From contig NZ_JABMKV010000001.1 in the NCBI RefSeq assembly GCF_013204825.1, forward strand, positions 930,001-994,000: DNA of 64,000 nt, read 5' to 3'. This document shows, piece by piece, positions 1-9,846 of this stretch. The DNA is from Pedobacter boryungensis (GTDB taxonomy: Bacteria; Bacteroidota; Bacteroidia; Sphingobacteriales; Sphingobacteriaceae). The notes under the pieces are model-generated. The model saw only the letters and a list, made by a program, of their open reading frames with translations, had not been told where the DNA came from and ran no database searches. Within the stretch, counting starts at the first letter, position 1; each line of letters opens with the position of its first letter. The position numbers and the translations under genes are program-made.

Positions 1-48
1 AAATGGTATATATAATGATATTTTTATTCTTTTTCATAACTATAATTA

Positions 49-3000
49 TTATAAACCAACAACTAAACGTACACCGTAATTTCTTGTAGAAGGAAGTTGT
101 CCAGTTTCAAAACCTTGTTGAATATCGGAGCCAGCTAAAGTTCCAAATTCAGGATCGAATGCCGGCCAAGGCGACCAGATAAACAAATTACGTCCGTAAA
201 CACCTACAGTTAGTTTGTTAAATCCAATTTTGTTTAAAAAGCTTTTGTTAAAAGCATAGGTAATATTTGCTTCTCTAAACTTTAAATAATCTGTGCTAAA
301 AATGCTTCCTTCTGCTTGATTATAATATATTGAATTGTAATAACCCTCAATATCAGTAGCGATAATATCATTTTTTCTGAAAGTTCCATTACCATTGTCT
401 ACAACACCATCTCCAATTATACCATTGTATCTACCCGGTAATGTGATGGTAGACTTACCTAATGAAGCCATACGTGCAAATGTAAATGAATGTCCTACAG
501 CACCAAGTTGAGCATCAAATAAAACGCTTGTACTTATTTGCTTATAGGTAATTCCAGTACCAAAACTAAATCTAAACTTAGGTAAAGTATTTCCTAAATA
601 TTTAACATCAGTTGTAGGTTTAGCATAACCAGTAACTGCATCAAAAACAATCTGACCATCTGGAGAACGCATAAAACCAGTTCCATATAAATCACCCATG
701 CTGCCACCAACATTCGCTACAACTTGACCTGAGTTACCAAATCCGCCTGTACGTAAAATTACAGAACTATCGGCCAATTCTTTAATTTCATTTCGGTTAG
801 CGCTAAAAGTACCATTCAACGTCCAAGTGAAGTTTTTAGATTTTAGTGGAATAGCATTGATTGCCAATTCTAAACCTTTATTATTTACTCTACCTACGTT
901 AAAGACACCAATATCATAACCAGATGATTTATCTAAAACACGACTTAAGATTTGATTTTTAGTGTTACCACTATAAACAGCAAAGTCAAAATTTAATCTG
1001 TTTTTAAATAATTTTAAATCTAATCCCAATTCAATAGTTGTAGTCATTAATGGTTTTAAATTTGGATTTGGTAAGATTCTAGGATTTGTCATCGCATTAC
1101 CAGGATAAACACCATTCGAAGCAATTAAATAATTATAGGCTGTGCGATAAGGAGTTGTGCTTCCGCTTCCAACTTGCGCATAAGATGCTCTTAATTTTGC
1201 GAAAGATATTGCTTTAGGCATTTTCCAAAAATCTGATGCTACAAAAGATAAACTTGCTGATGGGTAAGAAAAACCAACATTGTCTTTTCTTGTTAAAGTA
1301 GCTAAAGTACTGTTCCAATCTTGACGACCAGTTAAATCTAAAAATAAATAGTTTTTGTACGAGAATGACGCAACTGCATATAAACTATTAATTCTATATC
1401 TAGCTGTATCAGGTACATATACTAATTTATTGATATTGTTTGTTAAGTCAAATACTCCTGGTAAAACCAAACCATCTGCACGAGTTTCTAATCTATCATA
1501 TTCATTACGCATTTGACTACCACCTACTGATGCTGTCATACTAAAATCTTTATTAAATTTCTTCTCGTATTTCAACATAAAATCGGCATTTATTTCATAC
1601 GATTTTATCTTAGTTACTCTGTAAGATCCTTGAGCAAACAAACCTCCTGATGAGGTATCCCATGGACGTTTTGTTTCTCTGTTATCGTTATTATAATCAG
1701 CAGATGCACGAACCATTAAACTTAATTCATTCGTAAACTTATAATTTGCTTGAATATTTCCCAACCATCCATTACGTTTCTGACCATTTAAATATTGTTC
1801 TGAAATTGCATACGGACCTTCAGGAAAAGAGGTAGTTAAGTTAACAAATTGTTGTTGTTCCTTACCTGTAACCCAATAATCTCTGTACCAATCTGTATTA
1901 ATATTAGGCTGTGCAAAAATAAACCAATACATTAATGATTGATTACCATATCCCGTTGCAGGTAAATTATCACTGTTTCTGTTACTGTATTGCGCTTTTA
2001 AATTAATGCTCAACTTTTTGGTAATATTACTATTAGCATTTAAGGTTACATTAGTTCTTTCCATACCTGTGTTGGGCACAATCCATTCATTATTTCCATG
2101 ACTTGCTGAAAAACGTAGCCCTACACCTTTATATGTTCCATCTAAACTAACTGAATTACTAGATTCGAAACCAGTTACAAAAAAAGCATCTACAGGATCT
2201 TGGTAAGCAACCCAAGGTGTTTTTGTTAAACCTCTTGCTTTAATTGCAGGATCATATTGAAAAAACATATATCCATCTGAAAATGCTGGACCATAAGTAG
2301 AGCTTGTATTATTACTACCAAATTGATAGCTTGTAGTACCATCTGTACCTGCTCCAAATTCGTTTTGTCTTGATGGACTGCGGTTAACATCTTCCCAAGC
2401 ACTATTAGAAGTAAATGAAATTCCTAACTTTTTCTTGTTCTTATTAGCTGATTTAGTAGTAATCATTACTGCTCCATTAGCACCTCTTTGACCGTAAAGT
2501 GCTGAAGCAGCTGGACCTTTTAGGACAGTTACACTTTCTATATCATCAGGATTAATGTCATTAATGCTACTACCAAAATCGACTGGCAATATATCTCCAG
2601 AAGTACCATACACTCCTCCTCCAGTAGCAGAAGAGCGTCTTGAACTACTGCTCGCAACTACCCCATCTATAACGATTAATGCCTCATTATCTCCAGTTAA
2701 ATTATTTTCACCCCTTAAAATAATTTTATTTGATGCTGCTGGTCCACTATTGCGCACTAGATTTAAACCCGCCACTTTACCAGAAAGTGCATCAGTCCAG
2801 TTACTTGAAACTGCATCTGTAAAAGTATTACTATCTAGTTTCGTAATTGCGTAACCTAAAGCTTTTTCTTCACGTTTAATACCTAGGGCAGTTACTACAA
2901 CCTCATTTAATTGACTTGAAGAAGTTTTTACGCGGATAGTTAAGTTGCTTTGAGAATCATTTAGAACTCTTGTTACAGTGGTATAACCAATCATAGTGAA

Positions 3001-3354
3001 GTTAATTGTTGTACCTTTTGGAACAATAATAGAAAAACTACCACTTTCATTAGTAACACCCCAAACTTTTTTAGCATTGTCAATAATTGTGATACCAGGT
3101 ATTCCTTGACCATCAGTATCATCTAAAACAGTTCCTTTTACTGTAATATTTTGTACAGTGGTTTGTTGTGCGAGTGTTTTTTCCGAAGAAATTGCTAAAA
3201 TCAAAGTACTAAGCAAAATAAGTTTACAGCAAAATATGCTACTGTAAACCAAATTGAAATCACTTTTTTTTCTGTAATGCTTTCCTGCGACTTTAGTTTC
3301 ACTACGCAAGTGGCGCCAAAGCAAAGCAGCATGTTGAGTAAATGTTTTGTTCAT
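49..3354 (-). CDS. SusC/RagA-family TonB-linked outer-membrane receptor
   Basis: Predicted outer-membrane importer of glycans or other large nutrients powered by TonB. After a hydrophobic segment (about residues 43-62, ending in LAQ) comes a carboxypeptidase-regulatory-like domain (VKGTVLDDTDGQGIPGI), a plug domain (NEVVVTALGIKREEKALGYA; IESVTVLKGPAASALYGQRG) and a long beta-barrel ending in the typical aromatic-rich C-terminus. At 1101 residues the length fits the family. A matching SusD would be expected downstream, beyond position 1, so the pair is probably cut by the window edge. The N-terminus is unusual: about 40 basic residues precede the hydrophobic core. An in-frame TTG near 3252 would give an ordinary signal peptide, so the start is uncertain. 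The substrate cannot be told from sequence. Confidence 0.9.
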   Translation of the reverse strand: MNKTFTQHAALLWRHLRSETKVAGKHYRKKSDFNLVYSSIFCCKLILLSTLILAISSEKTLAQQTTVQNITVKGTVLDDTDGQGIPGITIIDNAKKVWGVTNESGSFSIIVPKGTTINFTMIGYTTVTRVLNDSQSNLTIRVKTSSSQLNEVVVTALGIKREEKALGYAITKLDSNTFTDAVSSNWTDALSGKVAGLNLVRNSGPAASNKIILRGENNLTGDNEALIVIDGVVASSSSRRSSATGGGVYGTSGDILPVDFGSSINDINPDDIESVTVLKGPAASALYGQRGANGAVMITTKSANKNKKKLGISFTSNSAWEDVNRSPSRQNEFGAGTDGTTSYQFGSNNTSSTYGPAFSDGYMFFQYDPAIKARGLTKTPWVAYQDPVDAFFVTGFESSNSVSLDGTYKGVGLRFSASHGNNEWIVPNTGMERTNVTLNANSNITKKLSINLKAQYSNRNSDNLPATGYGNQSLMYWFIFAQPNINTDWYRDYWVTGKEQQQFVNLTTSFPEGPYAISEQYLNGQKRNGWLGNIQANYKFTNELSLMVRASADYNNDNRETKRPWDTSSGGLFAQGSYRVTKIKSYEINADFMLKYEKKFNKDFSMTASVGGSQMRNEYDRLETRADGLVLPGVFDLTNNINKLVYVPDTARYRINSLYAVASFSYKNYLFLDLTGRQDWNSTLATLTRKDNVGFSYPSASLSFVASDFWKMPKAISFAKLRASYAQVGSGSTTPYRTAYNYLIASNGVYPGNAMTNPRILPNPNLKPLMTTTIELGLDLKLFKNRLNFDFAVYSGNTKNQILSRVLDKSSGYDIGVFNVGRVNNKGLELAINAIPLKSKNFTWTLNGTFSANRNEIKELADSSVILRTGGFGNSGQVVANVGGSMGDLYGTGFMRSPDGQIVFDAVTGYAKPTTDVKYLGNTLPKFRFSFGTGITYKQISTSVLFDAQLGAVGHSFTFARMASLGKSTITLPGRYNGIIGDGVVDNGNGTFRKNDIIATDIEGYYNSIYYNQAEGSIFSTDYLKFREANITYAFNKSFLNKIGFNKLTVGVYGRNLFIWSPWPAFDPEFGTLAGSDIQQGFETGQLPSTRNYGVRLVVGL

Positions 3355-3845
3355 AATTATTGATATATCCGGTTAGTTTATGCAAACAATTTGTCTTGCT
3401 ACCGAAGTTGCAAAAGTAAATGGTCTTCATTAATCTAATATTAACTAATGGTTAATACCAGATTATTTTTATTACGATTTGTTTATTTTTTTGTTATCAA
3501 ACATTTCGATATAAAAATATAAAAACAAATTGAAACTAATAATATTTTTCAAATTAGTATTCTAGATTCTGCATTTTACAGTAGATAATAGGCCAATAAC
3601 CACGCTATAAAACGTCAGCCTACTGTATTAAAATAGGTCGTATTTTTTTAAATATGATGAATTAAGATGCTAAAGTGGTTTTTATGACAACTAAGGAAAC
3701 AAAATGTAACATTTCATTTACAAGAGATAGGATATGCAAGATTAAGCTTTCGAATTAATAAAGCTACGTTAATTAAATTTCCTAAAACGATAATAGGAAT
3801 AATATTTCTAATGAAGGATTATCAAACAATTAGAGATTGGAAAAG
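3355..3845. other. Intergenic region without a recognisable gene
   Basis: This 491-base AT-rich stretch lies between the start of the SusC-like gene and the end of the DeoR-type regulator. Apart from the possible -7 element for the SusC gene I see no hairpin terminator, RNA gene or convincing reading frame. A plus-strand frame of about 65 codons runs through its right part into the regulator's 3' end, but it has no start codon and no recognisable motif, so I do not call it a gene. Confidence 0.5.
3411..3418 (-). promoter_or_regulatory. Bacteroidota-type -7 element upstream of the SusC-like gene
   Basis: On the minus strand the sequence TACTTTTG matches the Bacteroidota -7 consensus TAnnTTTG and lies about 57 bases before the ATG. 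I see no good TTTG box at the expected distance upstream, so the assignment is tentative. Confidence 0.4.
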
Positions 3846-4610
3846 TTATACAATTGTAACTGTAACCCCTAATCCTTCTAAATGATTTACAATTTGTTGA
3901 GAAATTCCTTTGTCAGTTATAATGTGATCAATGTCTTCTAGACCACAAATTTTCCCAAATCCTCTTTTTCCAAATTTTGTAGAATCAGCTAAGACAATTG
4001 TTTTTTGAGAAACGTTAATCATTTTACGATTTAAATGTGCCTCCATTGCATTGGTTGTAGTTAATCCGTAATCTAAGTCAATGCCATCTACTCCTAAAAA
4101 TAAGGTATTAAAATAAAAATCTTGCAGTATCTGCTCGGCATAGGTTCCCATAACTGACGAGGAGCTTTTACGCATTAACCCCCCTAGTTGTATTACCTCA
4201 ACACTCGGTTCACTAACTAATTCCAGTGCTATATTTAATGCAGATGTTACCACAGTTAAGTTTAAACCAGATGGAATATTCTTAACGAAATAAAGCAATG
4301 TAGTACCTGACGCAATTACAATAGAATCATTTTCTTTTAATAGCTGTACTGCTGCAAGTCCAATTTTATTTTTTTCAGATGATTGTATTTTTTCCTTTTC
4401 ATTAACCGGTCGATCTACTGTATATGGATTATTTACAGTAGCCCCCCCATGTGTTCTAAAAAGTAGATTTTTATCTTCTAATAATTTTAAATCTTTTCTA
4501 ATAGTTACAGAAGAGACTTTTAACTCTTTACACAATTCTACTACGTTAATATACTGATCTTTTTGAATGCGGTTTAATATAAACTGGTGCCTCTCAGCTA
4601 AATTCATCAT
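3846..4610 (-). CDS. DeoR-family transcriptional regulator, probable GlpR-type repressor
   Basis: Predicted DNA-binding repressor that senses a phosphorylated sugar or polyol. The N-terminus carries the DeoR helix-turn-helix (VVELCKELKVSSVTIRKDLK, then LLFRTHGGA); the remainder is the DeoRC sensor domain with IVIASGTTLLYF and LFLGVDGIDLDYGLTTTN. It is divergent from glpD-glpK-glpF, so control of glycerol use with glycerol 3-phosphate as effector is likely, by analogy with GlpR. I chose the start at 4610 (MMNLAERHQFIL), since family members begin with the xxxERHxxIL segment. An upstream in-frame ATG at 4655 would add 15 hydrophobic residues not typical of the family. The regulatory role is inferred from context. 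Confidence 0.85.
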   Translation of the reverse strand: MMNLAERHQFILNRIQKDQYINVVELCKELKVSSVTIRKDLKLLEDKNLLFRTHGGATVNNPYTVDRPVNEKEKIQSSEKNKIGLAAVQLLKENDSIVIASGTTLLYFVKNIPSGLNLTVVTSALNIALELVSEPSVEVIQLGGLMRKSSSSVMGTYAEQILQDFYFNTLFLGVDGIDLDYGLTTTNAMEAHLNRKMINVSQKTIVLADSTKFGKRGFGKICGLEDIDHIITDKGISQQIVNHLEGLGVTVTIV

Positions 4611-4758
4611 AATAATGTTATCAAGTTCTGCAAAATAATAAAAATAAGCAGTCAATTTGTAGAGGATTTATAAAAATAATAATTTTTTAACATGCATTAT
4701 ATATTATTTCAATAACTATTACTTATAATTGCTTATTGTTTCGTTTTATTTCTTTTTA

Positions 4759-6351
4759 ATGAAAAGGCTACATAATTATAATATAGAAGAAAATTCAAAT
4801 TGGGATGTAATCATCATTGGTGGTGGTGCAACAGGTTTGGGAACTGCGCTTGATGCAGCAAGTAGAGGCTTAAAGACATTGCTGGTAGAGCAATCGGATT
4901 TTGCTAAAGGAACTTCAAGCAGAAGTACTAAGTTAGTGCATGGTGGAGTAAGATATTTAGCACAGGGTGATATTGGATTGGTAAAGCATGCTTTAAGAGA
5001 AAGAGGATTGTTAGCGCAAAATGCTGCCCATTTAGTCCATAAAGAAAAATTTATTATTCCATGCTACGATTGGTTTTCGATTGCCAAATATTTAACTGGG
5101 CTTACACTTTACGATTGGCTTGCTGGAAAATTTAGTTTTGGAGCATCAAAATACTTATCCAAAAAAGAAACTTTAAATTTAATGCCTGGTATTAAAGAAA
5201 AAGGTCTTAAAGGTGCGATTAGTTATTATGATGGAAAGTTTGATGATGCAAGATTAGCTATTAATATTGCTCAAACAGCTGTAGAATTAGGGGCAACATT
5301 AATCAACTACATGAAAGTAGTAAATCTAATTAAAAAAGAAAACGAGGTTGTTGGCGTTGAAACTGAAGACACATTAACAAAAGCAAAATTTAAATTGAAT
5401 GCTAAAGTTGTAATTAATGCTACAGGTGTTTTTGTTGATGAGATTTTACAAATGAATAATCCAACGGCTAAAAAAATGGTTCGTCCTAGCCAAGGAGTTC
5501 ACGTAGTTCTAAAAAAGGAATTTTTAAATAGTGAGTCAGCATTAATGATTCCAAAAACTGCAGATGGACGTGTACTTTTCGCTGTGCCATGGCATGAACA
5601 TTTATTGGTTGGTACAACTGATACTCCATTAGATGAACATAGTTTAGAACCAAGAGCATTAAAAGAAGAAACAGATTTTATTTTAAATACTGCAGGTGCC
5701 TATTTTAAAAGAAAACCAATTGAAAAGGATATTTTAAGTGTATTTTCTGGTTTAAGACCGTTGGCCGCCCCTACTGATGCAAATAGTAACAGTACTAAGG
5801 AAATCAGTCGCGATCATAAATTAATCATTTCGGCAAAAGGTCTAATTACTATTACTGGTGGCAAATGGACAACTTACCGAAGAATGGCAGAAGAAACTAT
5901 TGATTTAGCAATTACACATAGCGGCTTTACCCCAAAAGTGTGTGCAACCAAGAATTTAAAAATTCACGGTTCTGTATTAGCCAACGATAATAATTACTTA
6001 AATATTTATGGTTCAGACAGACAGTATATTGAAGATTTAGCCAAAAAACATCCAGAATTAGCTCAAAAACTACATCCAGATTTTCCCTACACAGAAGCTG
6101 AAGTACTTTGGTCTATTAGGAATGAAATGGCCGAAACAGTAGAAGATATACTAAGCAGAAGATTAAGAGTTCTTTTTATTGATGCAACGGCCGCAATTGA
6201 AATGAGCCCTAAAGTAGCATCTATTTTAGCAACAGAATTAGGAGCAAATAAAGAATGGGAAGAAAATCAAATAGAAATATTTAATAAATTAGCTTTTGGA
6301 TATATTTATCATACAGAGAAACCTAGACAAAAAGAGGCTTTAGCGAGCTAA
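4759..6351 (+). CDS. glpD: Aerobic glycerol-3-phosphate dehydrogenase
   Basis: FAD enzyme at the cytoplasmic membrane that oxidises glycerol 3-phosphate to dihydroxyacetone phosphate and passes electrons to quinone. The N-terminal dinucleotide fold is clear (DVIIIGGGATGLGTALDAAS, then VEQSDFAKGTSSRSTKLVHG), followed by the family segment GGVRYLAQGD, and further on VGTTDTPLDEH and TGGKWTTYRRMAEE. About 530 residues is normal for GlpD. I chose ATG at 4759 (MKRLHNYNIEEN) over the in-frame start at 4729, which only adds a hydrophobic stretch. First gene of a glpD-glpK-glpF operon, with 21 bases to glpK. Its product DHAP enters glycolysis. Confidence 0.95.
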   Translation: MKRLHNYNIEENSNWDVIIIGGGATGLGTALDAASRGLKTLLVEQSDFAKGTSSRSTKLVHGGVRYLAQGDIGLVKHALRERGLLAQNAAHLVHKEKFIIPCYDWFSIAKYLTGLTLYDWLAGKFSFGASKYLSKKETLNLMPGIKEKGLKGAISYYDGKFDDARLAINIAQTAVELGATLINYMKVVNLIKKENEVVGVETEDTLTKAKFKLNAKVVINATGVFVDEILQMNNPTAKKMVRPSQGVHVVLKKEFLNSESALMIPKTADGRVLFAVPWHEHLLVGTTDTPLDEHSLEPRALKEETDFILNTAGAYFKRKPIEKDILSVFSGLRPLAAPTDANSNSTKEISRDHKLIISAKGLITITGGKWTTYRRMAEETIDLAITHSGFTPKVCATKNLKIHGSVLANDNNYLNIYGSDRQYIEDLAKKHPELAQKLHPDFPYTEAEVLWSIRNEMAETVEDILSRRLRVLFIDATAAIEMSPKVASILATELGANKEWEENQIEIFNKLAFGYIYHTEKPRQKEALAS

Positions 6352-6372
6352 AAAACCTAACCAATTATAACT

Positions 6373-7863
6373 ATGAGTAATTACATCTTATCTCTCGATC
6401 AGGGAACCACAAGTTCGAGAGCTATCATATTTAACCATAATGGTGAAATTGTTGCAATTGCACAAAAAGAATTCACCCAAATTTATCCTCATGCTGGTTG
6501 GGTAGAACACGATCCTTTGGAAATATGGTCTACACAATTATCTGTTGCAGCAGAGGCTATTGTAAAAGCTGGACTATCTGCAAAGGATATTAACTCAATC
6601 GGGATTACTAACCAGAGAGAAACCACTGTAGTTTGGGATAGAGAAACTGGCCAACCTATTTATAATGCCATCGTTTGGCAAGATAGACGTACTTCTGCTT
6701 ATTGTGATGAAATTAGAAAGGAAGGTTTAGCAGAAAAAATTCAAGATAAAACAGGTTTAATAATCGATTCATATTTTTCAGCTACCAAAGCGAAGTGGAT
6801 ATTAGAAAACGTAGCTGGTGCAAAAGAAAAAGCTGATGCAGGAAAATTGGCATTTGGTACAATTGACACATGGTTGATTTGGAAATTAACAAATGGCGAA
6901 ACTCATGTTACTGATGTGAGTAATGCATCGCGTACGATGATGTATAACATTCATACTTTAAAATGGGATGAAGAGTTATTAAAGCTTTTTGGCATCCCAA
7001 CATCAATGCTACCTGAAGTAAAATCATCAAGCGAAGTCTATGGAGAAACAGCAGGTGATATTCTAGCAGCAAAATTACCAATCGCAGGTATAGCTGGAGA
7101 TCAACAGTCGGCATTATTTGGACAAATGTGTACAGAACCTGGAATGGTTAAAAACACGTACGGAACTGGCTGTTTTATGCTGATGAATATTGGGAAAACG
7201 CCAAAAATATCTGCGAATAACCTATTGACGACTATTGCATGGAAAATTAACAATGAAGTTTTTTATGCTTTAGAAGGTAGTATTTTTATTGGTGGTGCTG
7301 TTGTTCAATGGTTAAGAGATGAGTTAGGAATGATTTCTAAATCTGCTGATGTAGAAACTTTAGCAGCAAAAGTGAAAGATACACAAGGAGTTTACATTGT
7401 TCCAGCATTTGCAGGATTAGGTGCGCCGCATTGGGATCAACATGCTCGTGGAACTATTACTGGCTTAACAAGAGGGACCAACAAATCGCACATTGCAAGA
7501 GCAGCTTTAGAAAGCATTGCTTACCAAACTATGGATGTGTTAAAAGCCATGGAAGCCGATGCTGGTGTTGGCATAGCCGAATTAAGAGTTGATGGTGGTG
7601 CAACAGCAAACAATTTGTTAATGCAGTTTCAGGCAGATTTATTAAATTGTAAAGTAATCAGACCAGAAGTTACAGAAGTTACCGCGATTGGTGCTGCTTA
7701 TTTAGCTGGTTTAGCTACAGGTTTCTGGGATAGCATAGATCAAATTAGATCCCAATGGAAAATAAATAGAACTTTTGTAGCAGAAGATAATTCTGACAAT
7801 ACCGAACGTGTAAAAGGCTGGAATAGAGCTATAAAAGCAGCAAGAGTAAATGCAGAAGATTAA
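6373..7863 (+). CDS. glpK: Glycerol kinase
   Basis: Cytoplasmic FGGY-family kinase that phosphorylates glycerol with ATP, making the glycerol 3-phosphate used by GlpD. Visible family motifs: the N-terminal phosphate-binding segment [17 protein letters not shown], the substrate-loop segment [31 protein letters not shown], and the C-terminal FGGY signature region [15 protein letters not shown] and [20 protein letters not shown]. At 496 residues the length is exactly that of the family. It lies between glpD and glpF in the same direction. Confidence 0.97.
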   Translation: MSNYILSLDQGTTSSRAIIFNHNGEIVAIAQKEFTQIYPHAGWVEHDPLEIWSTQLSVAAEAIVKAGLSAKDINSIGITNQRETTVVWDRETGQPIYNAIVWQDRRTSAYCDEIRKEGLAEKIQDKTGLIIDSYFSATKAKWILENVAGAKEKADAGKLAFGTIDTWLIWKLTNGETHVTDVSNASRTMMYNIHTLKWDEELLKLFGIPTSMLPEVKSSSEVYGETAGDILAAKLPIAGIAGDQQSALFGQMCTEPGMVKNTYGTGCFMLMNIGKTPKISANNLLTTIAWKINNEVFYALEGSIFIGGAVVQWLRDELGMISKSADVETLAAKVKDTQGVYIVPAFAGLGAPHWDQHARGTITGLTRGTNKSHIARAALESIAYQTMDVLKAMEADAGVGIAELRVDGGATANNLLMQFQADLLNCKVIRPEVTEVTAIGAAYLAGLATGFWDSIDQIRSQWKINRTFVAEDNSDNTERVKGWNRAIKAARVNAED

Positions 7864-7917
7864 TTCGGTTCCATCAATCAACAATTTAAAAATTAAATAA
7901 TTTAACCTCTTATAGAT

Positions 7918-8658
7918 ATGAATGTTTATTTAGCAGAATTTATAGGTACTGCCTTAATGATTTTACTAGGAAATGGTGTAGTGGCGAATGTTGTTTTAAA
8001 AGGTACAAAAGGCAACAACAGCGGGTGGATTGTAATTACTACCGCTTGGGCATTAGCCGTTTTTGTTGGTGTGGTAGTAGCTGGGCCATATAGCGGAGCT
8101 CATTTAAATCCTATTGTTACACTTGGTTTAGCAATTGGGAAAGGTTTTGATTGGGCATTAGTTCCAGGATATATCGGTGCGCAAATTCTTGGTGCAATGG
8201 TAGGTTCATTTGTAGTTTGGATAATGTATAAAGACTATTTTGATGCAACCGATGATCAAGGATTAAAAGCAGCACCTTTTGCAACTGCTCCGGCAATTAG
8301 AAATTATAGCTCCAACTTAGTTTCTGAAATTATCGGAACATTCGTATTAATATTCGTGATTTTCTACTTTACAGATGCAAGTATGGGCACAAAAGAAGAA
8401 ACTACCCCTATTGGTTTAGGTTCTTTAGGCGCTATTCCTGTAGCATTTTTAGTTTGGGTTATTGGTTTATCTTTAGGGGGAACTACAGGTTATGCTATTA
8501 ATCCTGCCAGAGATTTAGGACCACGAATTATTCACGCTATAATTCCAATGAAAGGAAAAGGTAGTAGCGATTGGGCATATGCTTGGGTACCTATTTTAGG
8601 TCCAATAATTGGTTCTTCATTAGCAGCATTGGCATATTTAGCCTTACATATGAAATAA
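7918..8658 (+). CDS. glpF: MIP-family glycerol uptake facilitator (aquaglyceroporin)
   Basis: Inner-membrane channel letting glycerol diffuse into the cell, where GlpK traps it. Six hydrophobic membrane segments and two half-helix loops are visible. The second loop has the classic NPARDLGPR (about residue 195), with the Asp typical of glycerol channels. The first loop, SGAHLNPIVTLG (residues 59-70), has Asn-Pro-Ile where nearly all members have Asn-Pro-Ala. At 246 residues it is the usual size. Last gene of the glp operon; a hairpin terminator follows within 25 bases. Glycerol rather than water specificity is inferred from the Asp and from the operon. Confidence 0.93.
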   Translation: MNVYLAEFIGTALMILLGNGVVANVVLKGTKGNNSGWIVITTAWALAVFVGVVVAGPYSGAHLNPIVTLGLAIGKGFDWALVPGYIGAQILGAMVGSFVVWIMYKDYFDATDDQGLKAAPFATAPAIRNYSSNLVSEIIGTFVLIFVIFYFTDASMGTKEETTPIGLGSLGAIPVAFLVWVIGLSLGGTTGYAINPARDLGPRIIHAIIPMKGKGSSDWAYAWVPILGPIIGSSLAALAYLALHMK

Positions 8659-8679
8659 TAATCTTCAAAATATAAATAG

Positions 8680-8715
8680 GAAAGCCTCGATAATCTCGGG
8701 GCTTTCTTTATTTTT
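8680..8715 (+). terminator. Rho-independent terminator after glpF
   Basis: An inverted repeat (GAAAGCCTCGA, short loop, TCTCGGGGCTTTC) is followed by a T-rich tract at 8707-8715. It ends the glp operon. The T-tract overlaps a possible -7 box for bioF. Confidence 0.8.
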
Positions 8716-8716
8716 G
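8709..8716 (+). promoter_or_regulatory. Possible -7 element of bioF within the glpF terminator tract
   Basis: TATTTTTG matches the TAnnTTTG consensus and ends 6 bases before the bioF ATG at 8723. No clear -33 TTTG box is seen, as that position is taken up by the terminator stem. If real, the bioF mRNA would be leaderless or nearly so. Confidence 0.35.
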
Positions 8717-8722
8717 AAAGGA

Positions 8723-9844
8723 ATGAGCCAAGCAGAGAATTTCCTTCAACAAAAACTAAAAGAAAGAACCGATAAAGGATTGTTAAGAAAACTAACAAAT
8801 CACTTTTTACCAGTAGATTTCTGCTCAAATGATTACTTAGGTTTTGCCCGTTCTTCTGCTTTAAAAAAATTAATTGAAGAGCAAATCAAATATGTAAAGC
8901 CTTATCTAAATGGATCTGGAGGATCTCGGCTATTAAGCGGAAATCATCCATATACAGAAGAAACCGAACAATTTGTTGCAGATTTTCATGACGCAGAAAC
9001 TGGTTTAATTTTTAATTCTGGTTACGATGCTAATATTGGTTTACTTTCCTCTATCCCACAAAGTGGAGATACAATTATAACCGATGAGTTAATACACGCA
9101 AGTTTAATTGACGGTGCACGATTAAGCTATGCAAAGCGATATAAATTTAAACATAATGATATTGCAGACCTTGAATGGAAACTTAAAGCTGCAAAAGGTT
9201 TAATTTATGTAGTGATAGAAAGTGTGTATTCAATGGATGGAGATTTGGCGCCGATCCTAGAAATTAATAGTTTATGTAAATTGTATAATGCGCATTTAAT
9301 AGTTGATGAAGCTCATGCTACTGGTATTTTTGGCAACCAAGGGCAGGGTTTAGTTTTAAAACTAGGTTTGCAAAATGAGGTATTTGCTCGTATTGTAACT
9401 TTTGGAAAAGCGATTGGTACGCATGGAGCCATAGTTTTAGGAAGCAAAAATTTACACAATTACTTAATTAATTTTGCTCGTTCATTTATTTACACCACAG
9501 CAGCGCCTTTATACCATATTGTAGCCATTAACTGTGCGTATCAGTTACTAGCCAAAGGCAATGAAACCACAAAAATAACAAGCAAAATAAATCTTTATAA
9601 TAGCTTAATTTACGATTTGAAATTACCCACAATTTCAAGCCAAAGTGCAATTCAAACTATTTTGTTTAATAATAACAAAACTGTTAAAAATGCAGCTAAA
9701 AATCTCCAAGAAAAAGGGTTTGATGTAAAAGCCATTTTAAGTCCAACTGTACCAGAAGGTAAAGAACGTCTAAGAATTTGCTTGCACACTTACAATAGCG
9801 ATGAAGAAATTACAAAATTGGTAAATGAATTGAAACAACTTTAA
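8723..9844 (+). CDS. bioF: 8-amino-7-oxononanoate synthase
   Basis: PLP enzyme of biotin synthesis that condenses pimeloyl-[acyl carrier] thioester with L-alanine. Family motifs are FCSNDYLGFARSSALKK, GSGGSRLLSGNHPYTEETEQ, the PLP-pocket segment LIVDEAHATGIFGNQGQG, and TFGKAIGTHGAIV with the Schiff-base lysine. About 373 residues is standard. I chose ATG at 8723 (MSQAENFLQQKL); an in-frame TTG at 8714 lies inside the preceding terminator tract. bioD follows after 2 bases. Neither bioA nor bioB is in the window. A generic alpha-oxoamine synthase such as a KBL/SPT relative is less likely given bioD next door. Confidence 0.92.
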   Translation: MSQAENFLQQKLKERTDKGLLRKLTNHFLPVDFCSNDYLGFARSSALKKLIEEQIKYVKPYLNGSGGSRLLSGNHPYTEETEQFVADFHDAETGLIFNSGYDANIGLLSSIPQSGDTIITDELIHASLIDGARLSYAKRYKFKHNDIADLEWKLKAAKGLIYVVIESVYSMDGDLAPILEINSLCKLYNAHLIVDEAHATGIFGNQGQGLVLKLGLQNEVFARIVTFGKAIGTHGAIVLGSKNLHNYLINFARSFIYTTAAPLYHIVAINCAYQLLAKGNETTKITSKINLYNSLIYDLKLPTISSQSAIQTILFNNNKTVKNAAKNLQEKGFDVKAILSPTVPEGKERLRICLHTYNSDEEITKLVNELKQL

Positions 9845-9846
9845 TA

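Noticed and set aside
3620-3889. Plus-strand open frame running into the DeoR gene 3' end, about 65 codons
   Set aside because: No start codon, no recognisable motif and AT-rich composition; taken as chance.
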